A stretch of DNA of 64,000 bases from Roseimaritima sediminicola. Lineage in GTDB: Bacteria; Planctomycetota; Planctomycetia; Pirellulales; Pirellulaceae. The notes beneath the pieces were generated by a model that had not been told where the DNA came from, did not search any database, and worked only from the letters and a program-made list of their open reading frames with translations. Both the position numbers and the translations under genes were made by a program. Location: positions 1 to 64,000 of the forward strand of contig NZ_WIAD01000002.1 in the NCBI RefSeq assembly GCF_009618275.1. The letters are read 5' to 3'. Of this stretch, positions 42,192 through 51,122 are shown piece after piece. Within the stretch, counting starts at the first letter, position 1. Every line of letters starts with the position of its first letter.

Positions 42192-43734
42192 AAATGGCCG
42201 ACTAGACGAACTGTACATCGAACGCGCCAGCCAAGAGACCTACGCCGGCAATATCTACCGCGGCAAGATCGTCAACCTGGAACCCAGTATCCAAGCCGCC
42301 TTCGTCGACTTTGGTGTCGGCCGCAACGGCTTCCTGCACATCAGCGACGTCGAACCTCAATATTTCCGCCAAGGTGGATACGATCCCGAAGAGGTGATGC
42401 GCGAGTCGGACGAACTGGCGCAGAAAGCCGCCCAGCGGGCCCGCGAGACCGGACGCGGCAACAAGCAAGCCTTCAAAGGCGGCCGGCCGCGCAACAAACC
42501 GCCCATCCAGGAAATCTTCAAACGCGGCGACGAAGTCCTGGTGCAGGTCATCAAAGAAGGCATCGGCACCAAAGGACCGACGCTGAGCACCTACATCAGC
42601 ATCCCCGGCCGCTACCTGGTTCTGATGCCGGCTCTGGGCCGGGTGGGGGTGAGCCGCAAGATCGAAGACGAAGACGATCGCAAACGCCTGCGCCGCTGCA
42701 TGCTCAACTGCGATCCGCCCAAAGGTCTGGGATTCATCGTCCGCACCGCCGGCGCCGAACGTTCCGAAAAAGAACTCTCCCGCGACCTGGATTACCTGCT
42801 GCGATTGTGGAGCTCGATCGTTCGCCGCCTGAAGGAAACCGACCAACCGGGCGTGATCTACGAAGAAAGCGACATGATCATCAAGACCATTCGCGATATC
42901 TTCAGCGGCGACATCGACGCGATCTATATCGATGAAAAGGAAGCCTACGAGAAAGCCCGCGACTTCCTCAAACAGGTGATGCCTCGGTTCACCGACCACC
43001 TGAAATACTACGAGGACAGCGAGCCGCTGTTCCACAAGTACCACCTGGAAGAGGAAATCGCTCGAATCAATCAGCGTCACGTGCCCCTGCCCGGTGGCGG
43101 ATCGATCGTGATCGATCCCACCGAAGCGTTGGTGGCCATCGACGTCAACAGCGGCAGTTTCCGCGGCGAGAAATCCGCCGAAGACAACGCCTTCCGCCTA
43201 AATATCGCGGCGGCCAAAGAGATCGCGCGGCAGCTACGACTGCGCGACCTGGGCGGCGTGATCGTCAACGACTTCATCGACATGCGCAAAGAATCGCATC
43301 GTCGCAAAGTCGAAAACACCCTCCGCGACGCGATGGCCAAAGATCGCGGCCGCACCAAAATCTTGCGTACCAGCCCGTTCGGCCTGGTCGAAATGACCCG
43401 CCAACGGATCCGCCCCAGCCTCAAACGCAGCATCTATCAGGACTGCCCCTGCTGCGAAGGCCGCGGCGTGGTCAAGAAGGCGGAGAGCATGAGCATCGAA
43501 GTGATTCGCATGCTGTCGCTGGCCTGCCGCAACGAGCACATCGCGCGGGTTACGGTGCGCGTCAACGACGCGGTCGCCGCGGCCATCAACAACAACAAAC
43601 GCCGCGAGATTGCCGACATGGAAGATCGCGGCAAGATGACCGTGCAGATCCTGGGCAGCGAGGGTTTGTACCCCGAACACCTGGAACTGGACTGCCGCGA
43701 CGAGCGCGGTGAAAAGGTCGAAATCGACAGCTGA
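42130..43734 (+). CDS. rng: Ribonuclease G/E family endoribonuclease
   Basis: Processes rRNA and turns over mRNA. The 534 residues start MKKEMLINVAQPEESRIAIL and contain the S1 RNA-binding domain (GNIYRGKIVNLEPSIQAAF, then GRNGFLHISDV), with an inserted basic linker at about residues 95-125 (TGRGNKQAFKGGRPRNKP). The catalytic domain has VAIDVNSGSFRGEKSAEDNAF and GVIVNDFIDM with the two metal-binding Asp, and the Zn-link CPCCEGRG. It ends near 530 and has no long disordered scaffold, so it is RNase G-like. Its start lies within the upstream DUF2344 gene. Confidence 0.94.
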   Translation: MKKEMLINVAQPEESRIAILENGRLDELYIERASQETYAGNIYRGKIVNLEPSIQAAFVDFGVGRNGFLHISDVEPQYFRQGGYDPEEVMRESDELAQKAAQRARETGRGNKQAFKGGRPRNKPPIQEIFKRGDEVLVQVIKEGIGTKGPTLSTYISIPGRYLVLMPALGRVGVSRKIEDEDDRKRLRRCMLNCDPPKGLGFIVRTAGAERSEKELSRDLDYLLRLWSSIVRRLKETDQPGVIYEESDMIIKTIRDIFSGDIDAIYIDEKEAYEKARDFLKQVMPRFTDHLKYYEDSEPLFHKYHLEEEIARINQRHVPLPGGGSIVIDPTEALVAIDVNSGSFRGEKSAEDNAFRLNIAAAKEIARQLRLRDLGGVIVNDFIDMRKESHRRKVENTLRDAMAKDRGRTKILRTSPFGLVEMTRQRIRPSLKRSIYQDCPCCEGRGVVKKAESMSIEVIRMLSLACRNEHIARVTVRVNDAVAAAINNNKRREIADMEDRGKMTVQILGSEGLYPEHLELDCRDERGEKVEIDS

Positions 43735-44887
43735 GTGAGAGGTGGTGGAGCCGCCACCCCAGGCTCAGCGTCTGGGGCTACCGCATGTCGCCACAGAGTA
43801 GCTCGGCTGTCCCAGCCGAGAACGAGACTGGCGGAATCGCGCAAGCGATTGAGTGTGGTAGCCCCAAAGCGCAAGCCCGGGGAAACGCCGGCGGAACCGC
43901 AGAGCGATTGAGTGTGTTAGCCCCAAAGCGCGAGCCCGGGGAAACGCTGCCGGAATCGCAGAGCGATGGCATGTGGTAGCCCCGGGCGCCAGCCCGGGGA
44001 AACGCCCGATTTAAACCACGAAGCCCTGGCTGGGCGACATGACGGGACGGCCGCGGAATTTCATGTCGTCCCCCTGGGACTTGCGTGGCATGTGAGCCCG
44101 CACCCCAGGCTCGCGCCTGGGGCTACCACATGTCGCCACTCCGTGGCTGCGTGGCTGTCCTTCACAGGCTGGAAGCCGATGCCACAGAGTAGCTCGGCTG
44201 TCCCCGCCGAGAACAGGACTGCCGGAATCGCGGAGCGATGGCATGTGGTAGCCCCGGGCGCCAGCCCGGGGAAACGCCGAAATTGAAATCACAAAGCCCT
44301 GGCAGGGCGATATGACGGGGCGGCCGCGGAATTTCATGTCGTCCCCCTGGGACTTGCGAGGCATGTGAGCCGGCACCCCAGGCTCGCGTCTGGGGCTACC
44401 ACATGTCGCCACTCCGTGGCTGGCGGTAGCTACCGCATGTCGCCACTGGGGTGGCTGTTCCTCACAGGCTGGAAGCCGATGCCACAGAGTAGCTCGGCTG
44501 TCCCCGCCGAGAACAGGACTGCCGGAATCGCAGAGCGATTGAGTGTGGTAGCCCCAAAGCGCGAGTCCGGGGAAACGCCGCCGGAATCGCAGTGCGATGG
44601 CATGTGGTAGCCCCGGGCGCCAGCCCGGGGAAACGCCGAAATTGAAACCACAAAGCCCTGGTAGGGCGACATGACGGGGCGGCCGCGGAAGTCTATGTCG
44701 TCCCCCTGGGACTTGCGCGGCATGTGGGCCGCCCGCACCCCAGGCTCGCGCCTGGGGCTACCACATGTCGCCACTGGCGTGGCTGTTCTACACAGGCTGG
44801 AAGCCTATGCCACAGAGTTCTTCACAGGCTGGAAGCCTATGCCACAGGGTTCTTCACAGGCTGGAAGCCTATGCCACTGGAGGAGAA
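43735..44887. repeat. Repeat-dense intergenic region with three copies of a roughly 190-base unit
   Basis: Three long copies of a unit beginning GCGATGGCATGTGGTAGCCC: 43963-44149, 44234-44423 and 44594-44785. Each holds two GC-rich hairpins (CCCCGGGCGCCAGCCCGGGG; CCCCAGGCTCGCGCCTGGGG) around a shared core. The segments between carry CTCGGCT-N5-AGCCGAG hairpins (43802, 44199, 44493) and ACAGGCTGGAAGCC words, which form a tandem 31-base array at 44785-44880. No gene; the short ORFs (Thr-Gly-Trp-Lys-Pro-Met-Pro-Gln) are repeat translations. Confidence 0.85.
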
Positions 44888-45622
44888 TTAGTTTGCGACC
44901 CACTGCAGCAGATCGTCTTTGGACATCGCGCCGGTCTGCCGTTTGACGACCTCGCCTTGTTCCAGCACGAGTAAGGTGGGCAGGCGTTTGACGCCCATCT
45001 GCTTGGCCAGCTTGGGGTGTTCGTCGAAATTGATTTTGACGACGTGCAGCGGCGCTCCTTCGCCGCTGGCGATCAACTCGTCCAAAATCTTTCCCTGAAC
45101 TTTGCACGGCCCGCACCAATCGGCGTAGAAGTCGACCAGGACGGGTCCCGGAGCGTCGCCCAGAACTTCGCTCAGAGCCTGACCTTTGTTCAGCGTGACC
45201 AGGGTGGACGCGGCGGAAATCTGGGCAGAGGCCGGCTGCACAAAACCGGTGGATTCCTCGCCATCGGCGTCAAACCGATACTGTACCGCAGCGGATTCGC
45301 CGGGCGACGGTTCGCCGGAAGCGGTCTCGGTTCCCGGTTGCGCGACTTTGGCAGCGGCCAGTGCGTACTCCGATCGCCCGTCCGCTCCAGGGCCGTCCGC
45401 TCCAGGGCCGTCCGCACCAGGCCCGACCGCACCAGGCCCGACCGCACCAGGCCCGTCCGCTTCCGGAGCCGACTCGGAGCCTGCATCGGCCTGCGCCAGT
45501 CTTTGTTCGTCGTCGCCGCCCGGTCTCTGCCACCACGCCAATCCGCCCGGACCTTTGCAGCCACTCGCAGCGGCCAACGCACCACACAGGACCGCGGTGC
45601 GGCCAAACGATAAAACGGGCAT
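44888..45622 (-). CDS. Thioredoxin-domain lipoprotein
   Basis: 244 residues. The N-terminus is a lipoprotein signal with lipobox AASGC. A long linker (about 25-130) contains a GPGAVGPGADGPGADG tandem (15/18-base DNA repeats at 45395-45455). The C-terminal thioredoxin domain has PVLVDFYADWCGPCKVQGKILDEL with the redox pair WCGPC, and the cis-Pro segment KRLPTLLVL. It is anchored outside the cytoplasm by its lipid and probably acts as a periplasmic thiol reductase. Transcribed on the minus strand, facing rng across the repeat region; nothing is downstream in the same direction. Confidence 0.9.
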   Translation of the reverse strand: MPVLSFGRTAVLCGALAAASGCKGPGGLAWWQRPGGDDEQRLAQADAGSESAPEADGPGAVGPGAVGPGADGPGADGPGADGRSEYALAAAKVAQPGTETASGEPSPGESAAVQYRFDADGEESTGFVQPASAQISAASTLVTLNKGQALSEVLGDAPGPVLVDFYADWCGPCKVQGKILDELIASGEGAPLHVVKINFDEHPKLAKQMGVKRLPTLLVLEQGEVVKRQTGAMSKDDLLQWVAN

Positions 45623-45810
45623 AAAATTACTTCAGCGTACGTGTCTTGCTCGCGCGCCGAAGCCATCTTCAGCACCGTATCGCTTTCCTCCTAACGAAAG
45701 GAACGCCACGAACGCAAGATCGCTCGTTGCCGCACGAAGCCCCTCGCCGGGCCTGAGCGCCAGACTCTCCCGGCAGAGAGAGTCATGTCTAAAAACATCT
45801 CGTGGCCTGC

Positions 45811-46716
45811 TTAGGAGGCGAATCCCACGGAGATTTCGGGGTTGGTATCGACCTCCAATCCGTCGATCTCCTCGACCAACTCCTGCAGCTCGGCCCGAAA
45901 CTGCGCGGCGGGCAGGTCTTCGATCCGTTTCATCTGCTCCAAAGCCTTGGGTTGCTTCAGCAGCGGCCCCAATTCCGCTTTCAGCAGTGTGACCTGTTGG
46001 TCGGAATAGTAACGAGCGTCGGTATCGGCAATGCCGCCTTCCAGTTCCACGAAGACGCCGACGCGAGCATCCTTGAGGGCAGCCGCCATGGATTGCAGCA
46101 TCGCTTCGGACATGATCGGTCCGGCCGGCCCGCTTTTGGACGCTTCGGCAAACGGATCGGTCGTCGCCGGCGGTTCGCGGTCGGCCGACTCACCGGCTGG
46201 GCTTTTCTGGCTGGGTCTCTGCAAAATCACCAAGCGGTCGTCCTGCAAGCGGAAACGGGTATCGGCCAGCCACTTGGTCGTATTGTCGTTCGCTTTCGCC
46301 TCTGCTTCGTCCTCCTCTTCGTCGTCATCACCCAGCTCCAACAGTTCGTCGTGGAGGACCACGTGGTCGATGTCATCGAAAGCAAAGACGACTTCAAACC
46401 CTTTCCAACCGTGGGCGTTGGTCTTGCTGACGGCCTGCTGTACACGAACCCCCGGACCGAGCGCCTTAGCGACGCGTTGCAGCTTTGCGTCCGGTGGAGG
46501 CGGAACCGTTTCGTCCTCTTCGTCCTTTGACGATTCCGACGAGTCAGCGGAACCGAAGCTGAACAGTTTCGTTTTCTGCTGGTAGCTGCGAACGTGGATC
46601 ACGCCGCTGCCATCGCGATTGACTTTGACGACCACCGACTCCTCGAAACAACCGATCGAAGCCAAGGTCGCTACGAGCAACACCGCGGTCCACCATCCGT
46701 TTTGCCATCCCACCAT
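45811..46716 (-). CDS. Hypothetical lipoprotein
   Basis: 301 residues, no family recognised. Lipobox LASIGC follows a hydrophobic segment (WWTAVLLVATLAS). The early part VVVKVNRDGSGVIHVR looks like a first beta strand pair, typical of small exported beta-sandwich proteins. The middle is low complexity and acidic (DDDEEEDEAEAKAND). The C-terminal 100 residues are helical and Glu/Leu-rich (MSEAMLQSMAAALKDARVGV, LLKAELGPLLKQPKALEQMK). No enzymatic motif visible. It may be an envelope protein; function unknown. 188 bases upstream on the minus strand of the thioredoxin lipoprotein gene. Confidence 0.65.
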   Translation of the reverse strand: MVGWQNGWWTAVLLVATLASIGCFEESVVVKVNRDGSGVIHVRSYQQKTKLFSFGSADSSESSKDEEDETVPPPPDAKLQRVAKALGPGVRVQQAVSKTNAHGWKGFEVVFAFDDIDHVVLHDELLELGDDDEEEDEAEAKANDNTTKWLADTRFRLQDDRLVILQRPSQKSPAGESADREPPATTDPFAEASKSGPAGPIMSEAMLQSMAAALKDARVGVFVELEGGIADTDARYYSDQQVTLLKAELGPLLKQPKALEQMKRIEDLPAAQFRAELQELVEEIDGLEVDTNPEISVGFAS

Positions 46717-47149
46717 CGCTCGTCACCTCCGCCAGAAGAGTCAGGAAACCTCAAGGCCTGCGTGAAAAACGCAGTATACCCCCTTTCCCTCTCGCACTCA
46801 GCGTTAGCGGTACTCGTACTCAGCGTTAGCGGTACTCGATTCGCTTGGCGGTTCGGGGCTACGGCAGTCTTGGGCTACCGCATGAGTACGCGCGGGGTTT
46901 CGAGCACGAGCACGAGTACGAGTAGGAGTAGGAGTAGGAGTAGGAGTAGGAGTAGGAGTAGGAGTAGGAGTAGGAGTAGGAGTAGGAGTAGGAGTAGGAG
47001 TAGGAGCACGAACCCTTACAGGCTGGAAGCCCGAGGCCACTTGTTAGCCCGCCGGGCGGCACAGTTGGCCGGGCCCCGTGTCGTCACCGGACCTGCTCGC
47101 CGCAACGATCCAATCTCTGGCGAGCTCAGCTCCCCTGGAACGCGCGGGT
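46717..47149. other. Intergenic region with a hexamer array and dispersed-repeat fragments
   Basis: Contains GCGTTAGCGGTACTCG twice (about 46801 and 46824), the hexamer array at 46903-47009, an ACAGGCTGGAAGCCC copy (47017) and a degenerate copy of the CAAAGTCTGGCGAC word (47107-47133). Nothing codes here. Confidence 0.5.
46903..47009. repeat. Hexamer microsatellite (GAGTAG)n flanked by GAGCAC units
   Basis: GAGCACGAGCACGAGTAC leads into about fourteen copies of GAGTAG, then GAGCAC again. The flanking variants suggest expansion from a GAGCAC/GAGTAC ancestor. It is read in some frames as Ser-Arg repeats, but there is no gene. Confidence 0.9.
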
Positions 47150-47926
47150 TCAGGCAAGCGACTCTTCTTCACTCAGCATGATCGGTTCTCGAGCGATCAC
47201 CGTGGGCACGACGGCGACGCTGTCCACTTGACTACAGCGGCGGATGTCGTCGCCCATCCCGACGCGTTGCAGGTTGCGTCCGCCCTGCGAATCGGCCAGC
47301 CGCTCGGCGACCCGTTCAGCCAGCTCGCCGCCGGTCGCGCTTCCACAACCGGCCCTCCACAGCTCGGCGGCCAAGCGGGCTTCGTCGTTCTCCAGCGTGG
47401 CTCCCTGACGGTCGCGGCAGCGGGCGGCCAACGCTCCGGCCAACAGGACATCTTCCCCCGTGATCGCTCCGTCGGTCCCCGCACACAGCACATGCACTGC
47501 CGTCCGGTCGCGGATCCGCTGCGCGACCGCGGAGAGGTTCAAGAACGAAGCGGCAACGACGTGCTGGAAATTCGCTGCCGCGGCGAGGGCCCGGGTGCCG
47601 TTGGTGGTGGTCATGGCCAAGGTACGGTTCTGGACCTTCGACACGGTGTATTCCGCTGGCGAATTGCCCAGGTCGAATCCGTCGATGGGCTGGCAGTGGC
47701 GTTCGCCGCACAACAACGGACGCTGGCGGTGGTCCGCTTCGCCCGCGGCCCACTGCCGAGCCGCTTCGACGCTTTCGAAGGTCACAAACCGCCGTGCGCC
47801 GCTGGCCAAAGCCGCCGACATCACGCTGGTGGCTCGCAGGACATCCACCACGATGGCGGTCGCGGCGGCCGGGTCCAGCCCCACAGGCAGGCGATGGCTG
47901 GGTAAAAAAGAGACGGTCAATCGCAT
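47150..47926 (-). CDS. comB: 2-phosphosulfolactate phosphatase
   Basis: ComB removes phosphate from 2-phosphosulfolactate, a step of coenzyme M synthesis in methanogens and of sulfolactate formation in bacteria. The 258 residues (ATG 47926) contain family motifs: VVDVLRATSVMSAALASGA, LLCGERHCQPIDGFDLGNSP, LAMTTTNGTRALAAA, and VLCAGTDGAITGEDVLLAGAL. Length is normal for the family. An in-frame ATG 13 codons earlier is possible. No other sulfonate genes (comA, comC) are adjacent, so whether sulfolactate is a product is unproven. Confidence 0.92.
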   Translation of the reverse strand: MRLTVSFLPSHRLPVGLDPAAATAIVVDVLRATSVMSAALASGARRFVTFESVEAARQWAAGEADHRQRPLLCGERHCQPIDGFDLGNSPAEYTVSKVQNRTLAMTTTNGTRALAAAANFQHVVAASFLNLSAVAQRIRDRTAVHVLCAGTDGAITGEDVLLAGALAARCRDRQGATLENDEARLAAELWRAGCGSATGGELAERVAERLADSQGGRNLQRVGMGDDIRRCSQVDSVAVVPTVIAREPIMLSEEESLA

Positions 47927-48038
47927 ACGTCGGCTCGGCGGATCAAAAGGGGGTACCGCTTGCACTCCCAGGGCTTGTCGGAAACCGTTAGATTAAAACT
48001 CACGGTTCCTCGTTTTTTTCCCATCGGCAAACGGACTT

Positions 48039-50954
48039 ATGTCGCGGCCTTCCACGCTTCCGTCAGCATCGACGTACCTCGCTCGCTTCGGCCTGTCCAG
48101 CTTTCGCCCCGGTCAGGAGGAGGTCGTGGACACGGTGCTGGAAGGCCAGGACGTATTGTGCGTGATGCCCACCGGTGGCGGCAAGAGCCTGTGTTATCAG
48201 TTGCCCAGTGTGATCAAGGAAGGCACGACGCTGGTCGTTTCGCCGTTGATCGCGCTGATGAAGGATCAGGTCGACGCCCTGAAGCAGCGGGGCATTCCGG
48301 CCGCCCTGCTGAACAGTACGCTGTCCGGCGGCGAACAGGCCGACGTGATGCGGAATATGGCCGAGGGCCGCTATGCGATGGTGTACGTCGCGCCGGAACG
48401 GCTGCGAAACCGGCACTTCCAGGACGCGGTGCGAACGGCCAACGTGTCGCTGTTGGCCGTCGACGAGGCTCACTGCATCAGTGAATGGGGACATGACTTT
48501 CGTCCCGATTATGCCCGGCTGGGCGGCTTTCGCGAGCGGTATCTGAACAACGTTCAAACCATCGCCCTGACCGCCACGGCCACCCCCACGGTCCGCGACG
48601 ACATCCAGTCGTTGCTACAGATGCGCCAGCCGCGTTGCTTTGTCACCGGATTCGCCCGCGAAAACCTGTACTTCGGCGTTACGCACACCAAAGGGGACCG
48701 CGAAAAAGACGACGCGGTGCTGGCTTACCTGAAACAACAGGAGGGCTCGGGCATCATCTACGCGGCGACTCGGCGGCGCTGCGAAGAACTGGCCGAGTGG
48801 CTTCCCGAACGACTCGGGCGCCGCGTCGGCGTGTACCACGCCGGCCTGGACGGCCAACAACGCCAGGACGTCCAAGAGGCGTTCATGAGCGGCGAATTGT
48901 CGGCGATCGTGGCCACCAATGCGTTCGGGATGGGCATCGACAAATCGGACCTGCGCTACGTCATCCACTACAACATGCCGGGCAGCCTGGAGGCCTACTA
49001 CCAGGAGGCGGGCCGCGCCGGCCGCGATGGTCTGCCCAGCGAATGTCGCTTGTTCTTCGCCTACTCCGATCGCTACGTCCAAGAATTTTTTATCGAGAAC
49101 CGTTATCCCAGCGAGGAAACGGTGCGGGACGTTTATCGGTACCTGCTGTCGCGTCCGGAAGACCCCATCGAATTAACTTTGCTGCAGGTCAAAGAGGCCC
49201 TGGGTGGAAAGATTTCGGCCGAATCGGTGGGCACCGCCGAGGCGCTGTTGGCTCGAGCCGGCGTCCTCAAACGCCTGGACAGCAGCGCCAATCACGCCAT
49301 CATCCGGCTCGACAGCAATCTTCCCACGTTGCAGGACCTGCTGCCGCGCGAAGCCAAGATCCGCCGCAAGGTGATGGCCGCTTGCGAGAAAGTAGTGGGC
49401 TCGCGTCGCCACGAAGACGTCTACGTTCGGCCCAACCGGCTGGCCGAGATCGCCGGGTTGGAACGGGAACAACTGGCGCGGTCGCTGCGCGAATTAACTC
49501 GCCTGCAAGCCTTTGATTACGTGCCGCCGTTTCGCGGCCGGGCGGTGCACTTCCTGCGACGCGACCTGCCGTTTGAAGAGCTGGAGATCGATTTCGATGA
49601 ACTCGCCCGGCGCAAGGCGGCGGAATACGAGAAACTGGAAGCCGTGGTGTCCTTCGCCCGCAACGGTCGCTGCCGGCAACTAGCGATTTTGGATTACTTT
49701 GGCGATCCCAACGCCCAGCGCTGCGGCAATTGCGACCTGTGCCGCCCCGGGCAATCGCCCCTCGCCGGCGGAGCCGCGACAACCGATCGCAAACTCAGCA
49801 GTGGCGTCGACATCCAAGGCGTCAACAAAGAATTCCTGACCCGCGGCATCCGCATCGCGCTGAGCGGACTGGCGCGGATGCACGGGCGATTCGGCAAACT
49901 GATGGTCGCCCAAATGCTGTGCGGTTCGCAGAACAAAAAGATGCAGCAGTGGAAGCTGAATCGCTTGAGCACCTACGGGATGCTGAGCGGTTTGAAGCAG
50001 AATCAGGTCAGCGAGGTGCTGGACGTGATCTGCGACGCCGGGCTGGCCGAGCAGATCGAGGTGGACGAACGGCGGCCGACGATTCGGCTGAGCCCCCTGG
50101 GCCAGGAGGTCATGAAGGGCCAGGCCATCGTCCCGCCGTCCCTGCGATTGCCCTTTCCGCTGGCCAAGCGGTTGGCCGCGTGCGCCGCGGCGCACGAGTC
50201 GGGCGACATGCCCCAAAGGGATATCGCCGAAGCCGACGAGCCGGGCGAACAATCCGGCGGTTCGGCGTCCGACGGCGGTGGTGCGGCCCCACACCCGGAG
50301 GTGCTGGCGAAATTGAAGAGTTGGCGCCGCAAGGTCACCGCGGCCCTGGGCATCCCCGCCTTCCGCGTGCTGTCCAATGCCACGATGGAACGCGTCGCCA
50401 CGGAGCGACCGACGGACACCGAACAACTGGCCGCAATCAAGGGCATCGGACCGGCGACGATCGAGCAGTTCGGTTACGATATCGTCGAGATGATCGCGGC
50501 GGTGACCAGCGATCCGGACAGCTCGGCCGAGACGCCAGAAGCCACTACCGCCGATCCGCAGGCCCCGCCCGCGGCGACCGGCCCCGCCCCGCCCGCCGAT
50601 CCGCAGGCCCCGCCCGCGGCCCCCTCGGCTCCGGCCGACGCCTCCGCGCCGGCCGCCGCTGCTGGCGGGCCTTCCGCGTCGCCGCAGCCGGATTTCTATT
50701 GGACTTGGCGGCTCTTTTCCGACGGCTACAGTATGCAAGACGTGGCTCAGATCCGTCGTGTCAGCGAGTCCACGATCCTGGCGGATTTGTTGGCCGCCGG
50801 CGATGCCGGTCGTCCGCTGCACCTGCACTGGGTGGCCGACGAAGCCCAGCGTGAAGCCTTGCAGAGCCGGCAGGACCCGTCCGGCGAAGGGGGTGCGACC
50901 GCGCTCGAAGACATGGATCCTCAGTTGTTAGAAATCGCCCGGCGAGCTCGGTAG
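48039..50954 (+). CDS. recQ: RecQ-family ATP-dependent DNA helicase with extended C-terminus
   Basis: 971 residues. Helicase core (1-350): GQEEVVDTVLEG, Walker A MPTGGGKSLCYQLP, DEAH box VDEAHCISEWGHDFRPDY, and motif VI QEAGRAGRDGLPS. The RQC zinc region has C-x-x-C in RCGNCDLC. An HRDC domain at about 751-825 ends KGIGPATIEQFGYDIVEMI. Then comes a long Ala/Pro linker with a repeated PPADPQAPPAA unit, and a C-terminal helix-turn-helix-like segment (YSMQDVAQIRRVSESTILADLL) as in the HTH tails of some RecQ proteins. The ATG at 48039 is the first Met of the frame. Confidence 0.94.
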   Translation: MSRPSTLPSASTYLARFGLSSFRPGQEEVVDTVLEGQDVLCVMPTGGGKSLCYQLPSVIKEGTTLVVSPLIALMKDQVDALKQRGIPAALLNSTLSGGEQADVMRNMAEGRYAMVYVAPERLRNRHFQDAVRTANVSLLAVDEAHCISEWGHDFRPDYARLGGFRERYLNNVQTIALTATATPTVRDDIQSLLQMRQPRCFVTGFARENLYFGVTHTKGDREKDDAVLAYLKQQEGSGIIYAATRRRCEELAEWLPERLGRRVGVYHAGLDGQQRQDVQEAFMSGELSAIVATNAFGMGIDKSDLRYVIHYNMPGSLEAYYQEAGRAGRDGLPSECRLFFAYSDRYVQEFFIENRYPSEETVRDVYRYLLSRPEDPIELTLLQVKEALGGKISAESVGTAEALLARAGVLKRLDSSANHAIIRLDSNLPTLQDLLPREAKIRRKVMAACEKVVGSRRHEDVYVRPNRLAEIAGLEREQLARSLRELTRLQAFDYVPPFRGRAVHFLRRDLPFEELEIDFDELARRKAAEYEKLEAVVSFARNGRCRQLAILDYFGDPNAQRCGNCDLCRPGQSPLAGGAATTDRKLSSGVDIQGVNKEFLTRGIRIALSGLARMHGRFGKLMVAQMLCGSQNKKMQQWKLNRLSTYGMLSGLKQNQVSEVLDVICDAGLAEQIEVDERRPTIRLSPLGQEVMKGQAIVPPSLRLPFPLAKRLAACAAAHESGDMPQRDIAEADEPGEQSGGSASDGGGAAPHPEVLAKLKSWRRKVTAALGIPAFRVLSNATMERVATERPTDTEQLAAIKGIGPATIEQFGYDIVEMIAAVTSDPDSSAETPEATTADPQAPPAATGPAPPADPQAPPAAPSAPADASAPAAAAGGPSASPQPDFYWTWRLFSDGYSMQDVAQIRRVSESTILADLLAAGDAGRPLHLHWVADEAQREALQSRQDPSGEGGATALEDMDPQLLEIARRAR

Positions 50955-51122
50955 CGGCATTGTGTCCCGCCGTCCCGTGCCGTGTGGGACCGCGGTTAGC
51001 CAGGTCGCAAGAACCCCGTTACAATCGGCGGTAAACACCGCCACGCTGATGAACGAGCCTGCTCCGCAAATCAGCCCCCCGACGAACTAAATGCCTTTTT
51101 TTGGAGCCGCGAGAACGCTGTA

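Noticed and set aside
43785-44946. Short frames with Thr-Gly-Trp-Lys-Pro-Met-Pro-Gln
   Set aside because: They are translations of the dispersed ACAGGCTGGAAGCC repeat and not proteins.
46594-47181. Ser-Arg repeat protein frame
   Set aside because: It depends on the (GAGTAG)n array; no start signal or homology.
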